A stretch of DNA of 64,000 nucleotides from positions 1-64,000 of the forward strand of contig NZ_PJBF01000046.1 in the NCBI RefSeq assembly GCF_002836505.1. The letters are read 5' to 3'. Of the stretch, positions 28,617-37,580 are shown one piece after another (position 1 is the stretch's first letter; each line of letters begins with the position of its first letter). The notes under the pieces are model-generated. The model saw nothing but the letters and a program-made list of their open reading frames with translations, was not told the DNA's origin and did not search any database. This DNA is from Psychrobacter sp. Choline-02u-9. GTDB lineage: Bacteria; Pseudomonadota; Gammaproteobacteria; Pseudomonadales; Moraxellaceae. The position numbers and the translations under genes were made by a program.

Positions 28617-30272
28617 ATGAATATCAAATTATCTCAGCATTTACCAAAGACCCATACGCAAAAAATCCTGAAAAAAGAAGCCAAAAGTAAAGACGATGCT
28701 TGTCTGGTTGTTTTAGTCGATGACAAGAAAAACATTCTGGCTGAATCTGTGCTGACCGAATATACCACTCGTATTGAGCAGCTGATTGAAGTATCACATT
28801 TCAAGGGCACTACCTGTGAGACTGTTGCTGACTATGCGCTGGCAGGTGATAAAAAAACCACTAAGCAAAACCCTGTTCAACTGCTGTTGGTCGGTGTAGG
28901 TAACACTGATAAGTTTAACAACACAATACTGCAAAAAATCGCCAACACTATCTATAGCAGCACTCAAAAGCGTGTGTCTTCTATCACTGTCGCCTTGGGT
29001 GATGCACTGGAAGAAAACCATTTTGGTCAATTTGCCCTTAATCTGTTGGCAGCGAGCTACCGCTTTGACAAGTATAAGTCTGAGCAAGCGACTCCTGTAT
29101 TGACTGATGTCTATCTGTTAGCTGATGAGTCACTACAGCCTGCACTTGCCTTTGCTCAGTCAGTATTTGCTGGTCAGAGCCTCACTCGTGATGTGGCCAA
29201 TGAACCTGGCAATATCTGCTTCCCAGCTTACATGGCTGAACAAGCTCAAGAACTTGCAAAAACGTATCCTGATCTATTAACCGTGAAAGTACTAGGTGAA
29301 GACGAGATGTCAGCGCTAGGTATGCATTGCTTCTTAGCCGTTGCACAAGGCTCTACCAAAGAAGGTAAACTGGTACTCATGGAGTACCGTGGTAAATCAG
29401 AATTTAGTTCAGATGCAGGCTTTACCGAGCAAACCACTAGCAACGCAAAAGTAAGTGGTCTAAAGGCATTAGCCGATAAACTACCAACCAAAAAGTCAGC
29501 TAAAAATGCGAGCAAAAATAGCAATGACAATGCACAAGCGACCAATGACGACGCACCTATCGTATTAGTCGGTAAAGGCGTAACCTTTGACTCAGGCGGT
29601 ATCTCAATCAAGCCAGGTGCGGCGATGGATGAGATGAAGTTTGACATGGGTGGTTCGGCGTCAGTACTTGGTACAATCAAAGCATTATGTGAAGCACGTC
29701 TACCAATCAACGTCGTTGGTGCGCTAGCCTGTGCTGAAAACATGCCATCAGGTGATGCCACGCGTCCAGGCGATATCGTCAAAGCGATGAATGGTAAATC
29801 AGTTGAAATCTTGAACACTGATGCTGAAGGTCGCTTAGTACTAGCAGATACTTTGTGCTACGTGCAGCGTTATCAGCCAAAAGCCATCATCGATGTTGCC
29901 ACCTTGACTGGTGCTTGTGTGGTTGCGCTAGGCCATGTTCGTTCAGCCGTATTTAGTAATGATGAAGACATCCTGTTTGATTTAGAAAATGCTAGCAACC
30001 TATCAGGTGACCTAATTTGGCATATGCCTTTAGATGATGAGTATCAAGCTCAGCTTGATTCACCAATCGCCGATATGCAAAACATTGGTGGTAAAGGTGC
30101 TGGTGCGGTAACTGCCGCCTGCTTCTTATCGCGTTTCATTGAAGAAGGTCAAGCATGGGCGCATTTGGACATCGCTGGTACTGCATGGAATTCAGGCAAA
30201 GACAAAGCAGCCACTGGACGTCCTGTGCCATTGTTTATGCAGTATCTAAAAAACAGCGCAGAGATGGCTTAA
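28617..30272 (+). CDS. pepA: Leucyl (cytosol) aminopeptidase PepA
   Basis: PepA is a hexameric dizinc/manganese aminopeptidase (M17) that, in E. coli, also binds DNA in Xer recombination and in carAB control. Predicted metal ligands are Lys320, Asp325, Asp343, Asp402 and Glu404, the last two inside the signature NTDAEGRL. At 551 residues it is longer than E. coli's 503. A Ser/Lys/Asn/Asp-rich insertion at about 261-312 interrupts the normally tight link between the N-terminal domain and the catalytic domain. AAGGAT precedes the ATG. holC follows after seven bases. Confidence 0.96.
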   Translation: MNIKLSQHLPKTHTQKILKKEAKSKDDACLVVLVDDKKNILAESVLTEYTTRIEQLIEVSHFKGTTCETVADYALAGDKKTTKQNPVQLLLVGVGNTDKFNNTILQKIANTIYSSTQKRVSSITVALGDALEENHFGQFALNLLAASYRFDKYKSEQATPVLTDVYLLADESLQPALAFAQSVFAGQSLTRDVANEPGNICFPAYMAEQAQELAKTYPDLLTVKVLGEDEMSALGMHCFLAVAQGSTKEGKLVLMEYRGKSEFSSDAGFTEQTTSNAKVSGLKALADKLPTKKSAKNASKNSNDNAQATNDDAPIVLVGKGVTFDSGGISIKPGAAMDEMKFDMGGSASVLGTIKALCEARLPINVVGALACAENMPSGDATRPGDIVKAMNGKSVEILNTDAEGRLVLADTLCYVQRYQPKAIIDVATLTGACVVALGHVRSAVFSNDEDILFDLENASNLSGDLIWHMPLDDEYQAQLDSPIADMQNIGGKGAGAVTAACFLSRFIEEGQAWAHLDIAGTAWNSGKDKAATGRPVPLFMQYLKNSAEMA

Positions 30273-30279
30273 TCCATTT

Positions 30280-30777
30280 ATGAAAATTAGTTTTTATGTA
30301 TTAAGTGAAAGTAAGGCCCAAGATTTCTTGGGCTTTATTTGTCAGCTGACTCAGACGGCGCTTAACAAAAGCGCTCAGTCTTTGCTGATTTTAATTGAAG
30401 ATGAGACATTACTAGCAAATCTAGATACGGCGCTTTGGGCACAAGAGTCCACGAGTTTTATACCGCATCAATGTCTTTCTGATACTGACAATAAAAGTAC
30501 CGATGATAGAGGTACTGATGATAGCAACATCAACATTGCTACTTCTGAAGTATCAGCCCCTGTACTGCTAGGCAATCATATGCCAGCAGATTTTAATGGT
30601 ATCGTGCTCAATACGACGACACGACCCGTCAACGATTTTATGGCTGCTACCAATAATTCAAAACCCTCCCGAGTCCTTGAGCTGATCCGACCTGATGCCA
30701 CAAGTACACAAGAAGGTCGCAATAAATATAAAGCCTACCAGCAATTAGGTTACGATTTGACCCACTTTAAAGTATAG
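30280..30777 (+). CDS. holC: DNA polymerase III chi subunit HolC
   Basis: The chi subunit links the clamp loader to single-strand-binding protein. The 165-residue protein has the family start ISFYVLSESKAQDFLGFICQL, the LDTALWAQESTSFIPHQ segment, and the end RNKYKAYQQLGYDLTHF. An Asp/Ser/Thr-rich insertion (about 68-90) adds to the usual 140-150 residues. It lies seven bases after pepA, the standard pepA-holC pairing; valS, the usual third gene, is absent. Confidence 0.9.
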   Translation: MKISFYVLSESKAQDFLGFICQLTQTALNKSAQSLLILIEDETLLANLDTALWAQESTSFIPHQCLSDTDNKSTDDRGTDDSNINIATSEVSAPVLLGNHMPADFNGIVLNTTTRPVNDFMAATNNSKPSRVLELIRPDATSTQEGRNKYKAYQQLGYDLTHFKV

Positions 30778-31070
30778 CTTTGCCGTTTATTTCCCTCTTA
30801 CCTTTTACAACGAAATCTCTTCCTACCTTATATATTACTGCCTATATCGCTACTTTTGCCTCCTATAAATGAGGTATTCTGAGTAGCTAGCCCTTGCCTA
30901 TAAGTGCTGCATTCTTTTTGTACTAGTTGTATAACTCTACTATTCCTCTATTTGCATGCAACAGCTACTGCTATGAGCGGTATGCGAATATGTCAAAAAA
31001 TGCTACCATCCTTCGATAAATTTTCTGTTGTGACAATTCACTTACTTTTAACGGACTTGAGGGTGTACAG

Positions 31071-32273
31071 ATGCGTTCATTAATTGCGATGTATCAGCGT
31101 ATAGGGCTGGTGCCGCTTATTATTATTGGCTTGGTATTAGGGGTATTGATTGGTTGGCTGGCGCCAAGTATCGGCACCGCCATAGGGTTGCTTGGTACAC
31201 TCTTTGTCGGCGCACTAAAAGCAGTCGCTCCCATCCTAGTATTTATTCTGGTTATGGCAGCAATTAGTCAACATCGCAGTGGCAATGAAGTCTACGTAAA
31301 GCCGGTGCTTATTATGTACATGTTCGGCACTTTTTTGGCAGCGCTAACAGCAGTCGGTGCCAGCTTTTTATTCCCGACTGAGCTGGTCTTGATCAACGCC
31401 GATATCGCACAAGTACCACCTGCTGACCTAAAAGAAGTCTTGACGAACTTGCTCATGAACTTGGTCGCTAACCCGATCAATGCAATCGCTGAAGCCAACT
31501 ATATTGGTATCTTAGCATGGGCAATTATTATTGGTTTTGCATTGCGCCAAGCCAGTGATACTGCTCGTAATGTTGTCGGTGATTTCGCTGATGCCATCTC
31601 ACAAGTGGTTAAATGGATTATTGCTTTAGCCCCATTTGGTATCTTAGGCCTAGTCGCTAGCACGGTTGCTGAAACAGGATTTGCTTCTTTGGCAGGCTAC
31701 GCACGTATCTTGATTGTGTTAATTAGCTGCATGTTATTCATTGCGTTGGTCGCCAATCCGCTTATCGTCCTTATCAAAACTGGCAAAAATCCTTATCCAC
31801 TCGTGTTCAGATGTCTACGTGAATCAGGAATTACTGCCTTCTTTACGCGTAGTTCAGCGGCCAATATTCCAGTCAACATGAACCTTGCCCGTAAACTTGG
31901 ATTGCATGAAGACACTTATTCAGTGACCATTCCACTAGGTGCCACTATTAATATGGCAGGTGCTGCGATTACGATTAATGTCTTAACGCTTGCTGCTGCT
32001 CATACGTTGGGTATCGAAGTGACGTTTGCATCAGCGCTGCTACTCAGTCTGGTTGCTACGATTAGTGCTTGCGGTGCTTCTGGTGTTGCTGGTGGTTCAT
32101 TGCTATTGATTCCGCTCGCTGCTAGCTTATTTAGCATTCCAAATGATATCGCGATGCAAGTAGTTGCGATTGGCTTTATCATCGGTGTGATTCAGGATTC
32201 AGCTGAGACTGCCTTGAACTCTTCAACTGATGTGTTGTTTACAGCAGCGGCGGATCCTACTTATTCGCGTTAA
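31071..32273 (+). CDS. sstT: Serine/threonine:sodium symporter SstT
   Basis: SstT is an inner-membrane dicarboxylate/amino acid:cation symporter (DAACS) that imports serine and threonine with sodium. The 400-residue length equals the family norm. Eight hydrophobic helices and two re-entrant loops are visible, with the family segments [26 protein letters not shown] and [23 protein letters not shown] ribosome binding site precedes the ATG. It is monocistronic, with a strong terminator after it. Confidence 0.95.
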   Translation: MRSLIAMYQRIGLVPLIIIGLVLGVLIGWLAPSIGTAIGLLGTLFVGALKAVAPILVFILVMAAISQHRSGNEVYVKPVLIMYMFGTFLAALTAVGASFLFPTELVLINADIAQVPPADLKEVLTNLLMNLVANPINAIAEANYIGILAWAIIIGFALRQASDTARNVVGDFADAISQVVKWIIALAPFGILGLVASTVAETGFASLAGYARILIVLISCMLFIALVANPLIVLIKTGKNPYPLVFRCLRESGITAFFTRSSAANIPVNMNLARKLGLHEDTYSVTIPLGATINMAGAAITINVLTLAAAHTLGIEVTFASALLLSLVATISACGASGVAGGSLLLIPLAASLFSIPNDIAMQVVAIGFIIGVIQDSAETALNSSTDVLFTAAADPTYSR

Positions 32274-32301
32274 TTTCTGCTGACGTGTTTTATATAGATA
32301 T

Positions 32302-32333
32302 AAAAAAAGGGCCTTTAAAGGGCCCTTTTTTTA
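32302..32333. terminator. Bidirectional terminator sstT / cbpM
   Basis: GGGCC and GGCCC arms extended by A-runs and T-runs (seven A before, seven T after) form a strong hairpin between the convergent sstT and cbpM genes. Confidence 0.9.
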
Positions 32334-32354
32334 TGCGGTATTTTGATTATTTGA

Positions 32355-32678
32355 TTACTTTAGGTTGTCTATATCAACTTCGATGACTGGTGTTTGCTGC
32401 TCTATTTGACGTTTAAGTTGGCGCAGTTGCTCAACCTCATCTAACAGCTCAAGTATCAAACCAATTGCTGGTACGCTGGCTTCAAAGTCACGACTCAGTC
32501 GCGATGCACGGCGCACTGTCGTCAGCTGATAACCAGTAAATTTTTCATGCTCTGGCACATCATATTCAATGATATTTTCTTCGATTAATTCGATGACCCA
32601 TTGGCGCTCTTGGCCACAGGCAGAGACCAGTTCATCTAAGCTCATGATGATGTCTGTAAATTCAGTCGAGTGGTTCAT
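32355..32678 (-). CDS. cbpM: Chaperone modulator CbpM
   Basis: CbpM binds the J-domain of CbpA and inhibits its co-chaperone and DNA-binding activity. The 107-residue, mostly helical, acidic protein has the MerR-like segments ELIEENIIEYDVPE and ATVRRASRLSRDFEASVPAIGLILELLDE. It lies 100 bases downstream of cbpA on the same strand, matching the cbpA-cbpM pair of E. coli. Confidence 0.88.
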   Translation of the reverse strand: MNHSTEFTDIIMSLDELVSACGQERQWVIELIEENIIEYDVPEHEKFTGYQLTTVRRASRLSRDFEASVPAIGLILELLDEVEQLRQLKRQIEQQTPVIEVDIDNLK

Positions 32679-32778
32679 AGCTATTATCCTCGTTTTCTCT
32701 TTATTTCATCGGTATCGTGTTCATCTCTGCTATTCGTCTATTACTTCAGTAATAAATGACAGTTATTTATAACCTTGT

Positions 32779-33804
32779 TTAACGACTAATATTGATATCC
32801 GCAAAGGCTTGTTTTAGCTGCTCATAAGCCTGTATCGACGCATCGTTACTGACATCAGGATTGACAATATTTAGAGTTAGATACAAGTCACCTGCTTGCT
32901 TGGCAGGAATACCTTTGCCTTTAAGACGTAAATTGCTACCGGACTTGCTGTTCTTAGGAATGGTCACACCAAGCGTACCCGCTGGCGTACTGACGTTGAT
33001 TTTCTCACCCAGTGCCGCTTCCCACGGTGCAATATTCACAGTTTGATAAACATCTGCACCTTCTATACGAATATTGGCATCATGACGAATTTTAACCTTC
33101 AAAAACAAATCGCCATTTTTTCCATTACTGCTACCAGCAGCACCTTGCCCTGCTAAACGAATTTGCTTACCGTCAGTGATACCTTTAGGGATTTTTATCT
33201 TAAGGGTTTTATTGTCGTAGTCGACATTGCCATTGGGCTGACGAACAGGGACGTTTAACTTAATACTATAGTCGTCGCCACTATAGACTGAAGATAAATC
33301 AACGGTAATCTCGGCATGTTGATCTTGACCTTTGCTATCTTGCGTCCCAAAGCCACCACCAAATTGATCAAATCCGCTGCTTTGAGAGCGACTGCCCGTT
33401 TGTCCACCAGTTGACCCACGTGCGCCGCGACCAAATGCTGAAAAAATGTCATCGAAGCGAAAACCACCATCACCAAAGGCCTCACCGTCACCAAACTGGT
33501 CTTTGATATCTTCCCAGCGAAAACCACCTTGACCCGCATCAGTTTGCCCACTACCACCAAACCCACTTGATCTACTTTGACCAGCAAATGGATTATTGAG
33601 CATAGCGTCATATTCGGCGCGCTTTTCTTTATCTCTGATCGTTTCGTAAGCGTTGTTTATTTCTGCAATTTTATTATCAGCGTCTGGATGATCACTGACA
33701 TCGGGATGATACTGACGAACGAGCTTACGGTATTTTTTTTTGATATCAGCGTCTGAGGCGTCTTTTTTGACCCCTAAAATGTCATAGTAGTTTTTCTCTG
33801 CCAT
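32779..33804 (-). CDS. cbpA: DnaJ-class co-chaperone, curved-DNA-binding protein CbpA
   Basis: CbpA is a type II J-domain protein that stimulates DnaK ATPase and binds curved DNA. The 341-residue protein has the J-domain (about 4-70) with HPD at 33-35, then a long Gly/Phe/Ser/Gln-rich region (about 72-160), and two beta-barrel client-binding domains ending with the dimerisation segment. It lacks zinc-finger cysteines. The G/F region is about 60 residues longer than in E. coli CbpA. cbpM follows. Confidence 0.92.
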   Translation of the reverse strand: MAEKNYYDILGVKKDASDADIKKKYRKLVRQYHPDVSDHPDADNKIAEINNAYETIRDKEKRAEYDAMLNNPFAGQSRSSGFGGSGQTDAGQGGFRWEDIKDQFGDGEAFGDGGFRFDDIFSAFGRGARGSTGGQTGSRSQSSGFDQFGGGFGTQDSKGQDQHAEITVDLSSVYSGDDYSIKLNVPVRQPNGNVDYDNKTLKIKIPKGITDGKQIRLAGQGAAGSSNGKNGDLFLKVKIRHDANIRIEGADVYQTVNIAPWEAALGEKINVSTPAGTLGVTIPKNSKSGSNLRLKGKGIPAKQAGDLYLTLNIVNPDVSNDASIQAYEQLKQAFADINISR

Positions 33805-33956
33805 GTTATTTTCCCCAAAATAAAAACATATTAGTGGTATCAGTCTGCCAATTTCAAACGATACGGTATAAATGGCTACTAAATTTTGCTATAGCAACTT
33901 TTTGTAGCCTACTTATCATCATAACAATAATTACAACAAACACCGTTATATAAATA

Positions 33957-36026
33957 TTACCAGTAATGATGCCAAGCGATAGCAGCATCTATCGTATTTG
34001 AATCACCTAACACTACGCTATTATCGGCCATCACAGTGTCTGAATACGTCACTATAAGTCTGGCGTCGTTATTCTTTGATAGCTGCTGGCGTAATATCAA
34101 TTTGGCAACATCAATAGCAGTGCGCCCTTCTCGCTTTGAAGTGACGTAAGATAATTCAGCACTTTGGTTATTACGTTTCATACGTAAGCCAAGCTCAATA
34201 CCGATATCTGCGTGTCTATCTTGATCATGGACCGTCGCATTGACCATACTATAGCCAAGTATATGTTTACCAAACTTAGCGCCTGCGCCAATGCCAACTT
34301 GTGCGTAAGGGCTATGTCGATTGCCAGTAAACATGTCTGTACGAGCGCCTGTTTTCAGTTGCCAAGACAGTTTAGGTTCGCCCGATAACGGTTGTCTAAG
34401 ATCTTCAATCTGCTGCATATCCAAAAATACGAAATCCGTCAATGTCCATTGATACTCATCAAAGTTATAACCCAGTGACACTTTTACGGCTTCAAAATGC
34501 TTATCAATATCTGTATGAGCGTTAAGTGGGTCTTTTACAAATAACGATAAACCAACTTCTGCCCTCTCGTCAGATAAAACGACGGTAGTCTGCGTGGTTT
34601 TGTTACTCAATGCTGGAGAGGGTTTGTTCGGTACAGTCAGCTGAGCCAAACCATTGCTAGCTGGTAGCGCAAAACGCTGACTGAGCAATTCGCTTTTGAA
34701 AGCTCGCTGCTTCAGTGTATTGTCTTGGGTGATTTTATAAGTACGATGTAAGATCAGAAAATCAAGCGCAACCGCCCTATCGTCCGCGTTTAAAGTAGCA
34801 AGCGGGGCAGTGCTTTCTGTACGAATGACAGAGTTTATGACGGCTTGTATTGGCTTAGATAATTGTACAAACTTCTCGCGCAGTTGCGTTTGTTCAGAGG
34901 GCAAATAGCGTACTGAAGACACTAAGGAATCAGCGCCGTTGTCGTGTTCTAATAGCTGATCGAATACATAGTCTGGCGCATACCAAGGACCTACTCGCTC
35001 AGTCGTTTTTATGTCGCTTATCAGCTCAAGTATCTCTCCTGAGCGATAACCACAATTTTGTTTGATAAAATAATAGTCAAATCGAGCAGACTTTGCTTCG
35101 TACAAATGATAGTTCAATAATTGTGTTTCAAAGGCATCTAGATTGAGCACGTACTCCCACATATCACGTTGCTCGTTCTTGGAGTATACCGCGTCTTGTT
35201 TAAAAAATTCCGTCTCTGAAAACCCAGCATCATAAAACCCAAATAGTCCTTTTAGCGCGTACATTGCACCGTTCTCATTTTCTGGAATACGAGCGCCGAA
35301 GTTGTATGAATTATTAAGTAAGTCCTCGCTAGATAGCTCTCTAACATCACTGTTCGTATTATTTATATTATCTATAGACGTGTTGGTTTTGACCAGTACA
35401 TGACCAAATGAAGAAGCTGGGTTTTTTAAATAGCTGCTTACTAGGATCAGGCTTATTTCTTGATTCGCATCGGGTAATTTTGAGCAGTTTTTGAGATCGA
35501 CGTTCAGTTCTGGTAAATGATGATTAAGCCATAAATATCTGGCTGGATACTTACAAACTACGCCCTCATTATTCATTTGCTCTATCGTTGCCATCAGCTC
35601 TGCATAAGGATCAAAATTGCGTTTTGAACGTGGTTTTGGATTGGTTAAATAAAAATCTGGTGAAATAACTTCAGCTTTGCCATTTTTGTAAAATAGTAAA
35701 TGTTGCCATTGAGAGTGCTTAGATAATGCTTTTAGCTTGGCAGAAGTGGTAGCTGTCTTTTTACTGGGTTGTCGTTTTTTTTCAATGATAGTTTTATCAC
35801 TAGGCAGTCGCATGCCTTGCATTTGCGCTAATGAAACATCCAGTCCGTTAGCAAGCACGCGTGGTTCAGAAGTCTCATTATTATCAGCATTCCCATCGTG
35901 AGTAAAAACATTATTGTCTTTTTCTTCAACTACTATCGAATCCATTGCCGAATTCATTACGTAGGGTTCAGCAGCACAGACAGTAGATACAGCAAAACAA
36001 GCTACGCACAAAAATATTTTTTGCAT
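33957..36026 (-). CDS. DUF4105 (Lnb N-terminal type) exported protein
   Basis: The 689-residue protein starts with a signal peptide (MQKIFLCVACFAVSTVCAAE, cleavage probably after CAA or nearby). Residues about 100-330 hold the DUF4105 domain, with NPASSFGHVLVKTN and the conserved QNCGYRSGEILELI cysteine segment. The C-terminal 250 residues alternate short strands ending in aromatic residues (AIAWHHYW at the end), as in an outer-membrane beta-barrel. The enzymatic activity is not established; the domain is related to papain-like or NlpC-like hydrolase folds. A DUF3015 gene lies immediately upstream on the same strand. Confidence 0.85.
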   Translation of the reverse strand: MQKIFLCVACFAVSTVCAAEPYVMNSAMDSIVVEEKDNNVFTHDGNADNNETSEPRVLANGLDVSLAQMQGMRLPSDKTIIEKKRQPSKKTATTSAKLKALSKHSQWQHLLFYKNGKAEVISPDFYLTNPKPRSKRNFDPYAELMATIEQMNNEGVVCKYPARYLWLNHHLPELNVDLKNCSKLPDANQEISLILVSSYLKNPASSFGHVLVKTNTSIDNINNTNSDVRELSSEDLLNNSYNFGARIPENENGAMYALKGLFGFYDAGFSETEFFKQDAVYSKNEQRDMWEYVLNLDAFETQLLNYHLYEAKSARFDYYFIKQNCGYRSGEILELISDIKTTERVGPWYAPDYVFDQLLEHDNGADSLVSSVRYLPSEQTQLREKFVQLSKPIQAVINSVIRTESTAPLATLNADDRAVALDFLILHRTYKITQDNTLKQRAFKSELLSQRFALPASNGLAQLTVPNKPSPALSNKTTQTTVVLSDERAEVGLSLFVKDPLNAHTDIDKHFEAVKVSLGYNFDEYQWTLTDFVFLDMQQIEDLRQPLSGEPKLSWQLKTGARTDMFTGNRHSPYAQVGIGAGAKFGKHILGYSMVNATVHDQDRHADIGIELGLRMKRNNQSAELSYVTSKREGRTAIDVAKLILRQQLSKNNDARLIVTYSDTVMADNSVVLGDSNTIDAAIAWHHYW

Positions 36027-36057
36027 TTTTTATTAGCACCATAAACACATAAGCAAT

Positions 36058-36092
36058 AAAAAACACGTAAGCACTAGGTTTACGTGTTTTTA
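36058..36092 (-). terminator. Terminator after the DUF3015 gene
   Basis: A stem of about ten pairs (AAAACACGTAA with TTACGTGTTTT) and an eight-base loop lies between the DUF3015 and DUF4105 genes, with T-rich flanks on both strands. Partial readthrough into the DUF4105 gene is possible. Confidence 0.75.
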
Positions 36093-36154
36093 TCATTAAA
36101 CAGTCAAAAGCTTAATAATTAAACCGATGACTCAAAACTTAAAACTGACAAGCT

Positions 36155-36646
36155 TTAGATAGCACAGCTTGTTTTAACGATGCTAAATAGCGTCTCAGCA
36201 TTTTGATCTTGCGTAGCAGTACGATAGGCAGAAGTCTGAGTATATTGACCATACTGTGCGCGTACGCTAGCGGCTGAATCACAGTTAGCAACACTTTGTA
36301 GGGCAGATAAATGAGCACCTTGGCCTGAAGCTAGATCTTTTTCAACACTTGGGAAGGCTTCTTTAATCAAAACCGCAGCTCTAACGTTACCACCTTGGCA
36401 AGTTTCAGGAGACATAGAGTCAGAAGTAGCAGCCGTAGTACCTAAATCCCAAGTCACGTTAGAGATAATAGCTAAGATAGGGCTAGAATTACCAAACAAA
36501 GCACCACCAATACCACACTGCTTATAAATCTGCTCGATAGTGCGACCAGTTTCTGCCGTTTTAAAGCTAGAACCAAGATCGGCATTAGCTGCGCTAAATG
36601 GAATCATAGCAGCAACAACTGAAGCAATCGCAATTTTTTTCAACAT
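36155..36646 (-). CDS. DUF3015 family periplasmic protein
   Basis: The 163-residue protein has a clear signal peptide (MLKKIAIASVVAAMIPFSAANA), then the DUF3015 segments GGALFGN, NVTWDLGTTAATSDSMSPETCQGG and a C-terminal ILKTSCA-like end with conserved cysteines. DUF3015 is of unknown function. The ATG at 36646 is chosen over the upstream 36751 because it follows GAGGAAG and begins with a proper signal sequence. It is followed on the same strand by the DUF4105 gene, a pairing that suggests a shared envelope role. Confidence 0.88.
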   Translation of the reverse strand: MLKKIAIASVVAAMIPFSAANADLGSSFKTAETGRTIEQIYKQCGIGGALFGNSSPILAIISNVTWDLGTTAATSDSMSPETCQGGNVRAAVLIKEAFPSVEKDLASGQGAHLSALQSVANCDSAASVRAQYGQYTQTSAYRTATQDQNAETLFSIVKTSCAI

Positions 36647-37145
36647 AAAACTTCCTCGAAAGACGATAAAAAATAGATTATTTGATAAAAGATCAAACTT
36701 ATCATGAGTACATTTGATAGATACTCTAGAATAATGTTTAACCTTATGCATTCTACAAAATAGTAAGAATATAGCAAGGTTTTTTTACATTATATTATCT
36801 ATTTCTATTTGAGCTTTCATAACGATAATTATGCTATATCGATAGATTTGGTCTTTATATATTACCTATTTATATTGCGTTGTTGGCTTTACAGTATTTT
36901 GTCGGCTTCTTTATGAGAATCACTCTTTATAAGTCTAATTTTAGTACCTACGCCATCGTTATTCCTTCTAAAAAATAGGTATTTTTCCTTAAAAAACAGC
37001 TATTTGACCTCATGAGTTTTTTACACGGCAGTAATAATATGACAAGCTAGCTCTTGTAGAATCCCCTATTATTCATACTCATAGGGAGTATAGATAACGT
37101 AGGCAAGAGCATCTGTCTATTTTATTAATTGCTTAAAGGTATTAA
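36647..37145. other. Divergent intergenic region DUF3015 / RlpA-like gene
   Basis: About 500 AT-rich bases hold promoters for both flanking genes. I see no coding region or RNA gene. Confidence 0.5.
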
Positions 37146-37508
37146 ATGTCTTATTTAATCAAGTCTTTGGTTGTCACTTTATCGCTACTAATTAGCACCA
37201 CAGTTTTCGCTGCCAATACCAGTTATTACGGTAGTAAGTTTCATGGCAAGCGCACAGCGAGTGGCAGTATTTTCAATATGAACTCATTAACCGCTGCACA
37301 TCGCACGTTACCGTTCGGTACGAAGGTACAAGTAACCAATCAAAAGACAAAGCAGAGCGTCGTTGTAAAAATCACGGACAGAGGACCTTTTATTAGAGGT
37401 CGTATCCTTGATTTATCAAAAGCCGCTGCTGGTGAAATAAACTGTCAGCTTTGTACGACCACGATGGAAATACTGTCGTACGGCGATGGCAAATATCGTA
37501 AGGAATAA
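37146..37508 (+). CDS. RlpA-like double-psi beta-barrel protein
   Basis: The 120-residue protein has a signal peptide (about 1-22, ending TTVFAA) and then the DPBB fold of RlpA: TSYYGSKFHGKRTASG, NSLTAAHRTLPFGTKVQV and ITDRGPF..GRILDLSKAAA. Those catalytic-site segments match the lytic transglycosylase RlpA, which cuts naked glycan strands at the septum. It lacks the lipobox and the SPOR domain of full RlpA, so it is a short secreted form and septal targeting is not expected. Confidence 0.88.
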   Translation: MSYLIKSLVVTLSLLISTTVFAANTSYYGSKFHGKRTASGSIFNMNSLTAAHRTLPFGTKVQVTNQKTKQSVVVKITDRGPFIRGRILDLSKAAAGEINCQLCTTTMEILSYGDGKYRKE

Positions 37509-37514
37509 TGTAAT

Positions 37515-37546
37515 AAAAAAGGGATGGCTTATGCCATCCCTTTTTT
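37515..37546. terminator. Bidirectional terminator RlpA-like gene / ABC-F gene
   Basis: GGGATGGC and GCCATCCC pair around TTAT, with six A before and six T after, between two convergent genes. Confidence 0.93.
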
Positions 37547-37580
37547 ATGTCTGCTTATATAACTAACTATCTAGAACGCT

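Noticed and set aside
36647-36751. Upstream extension of the DUF3015 gene
   Set aside because: It would hide a clear signal peptide inside the protein; GAGGAAG precedes the ATG at 36646.
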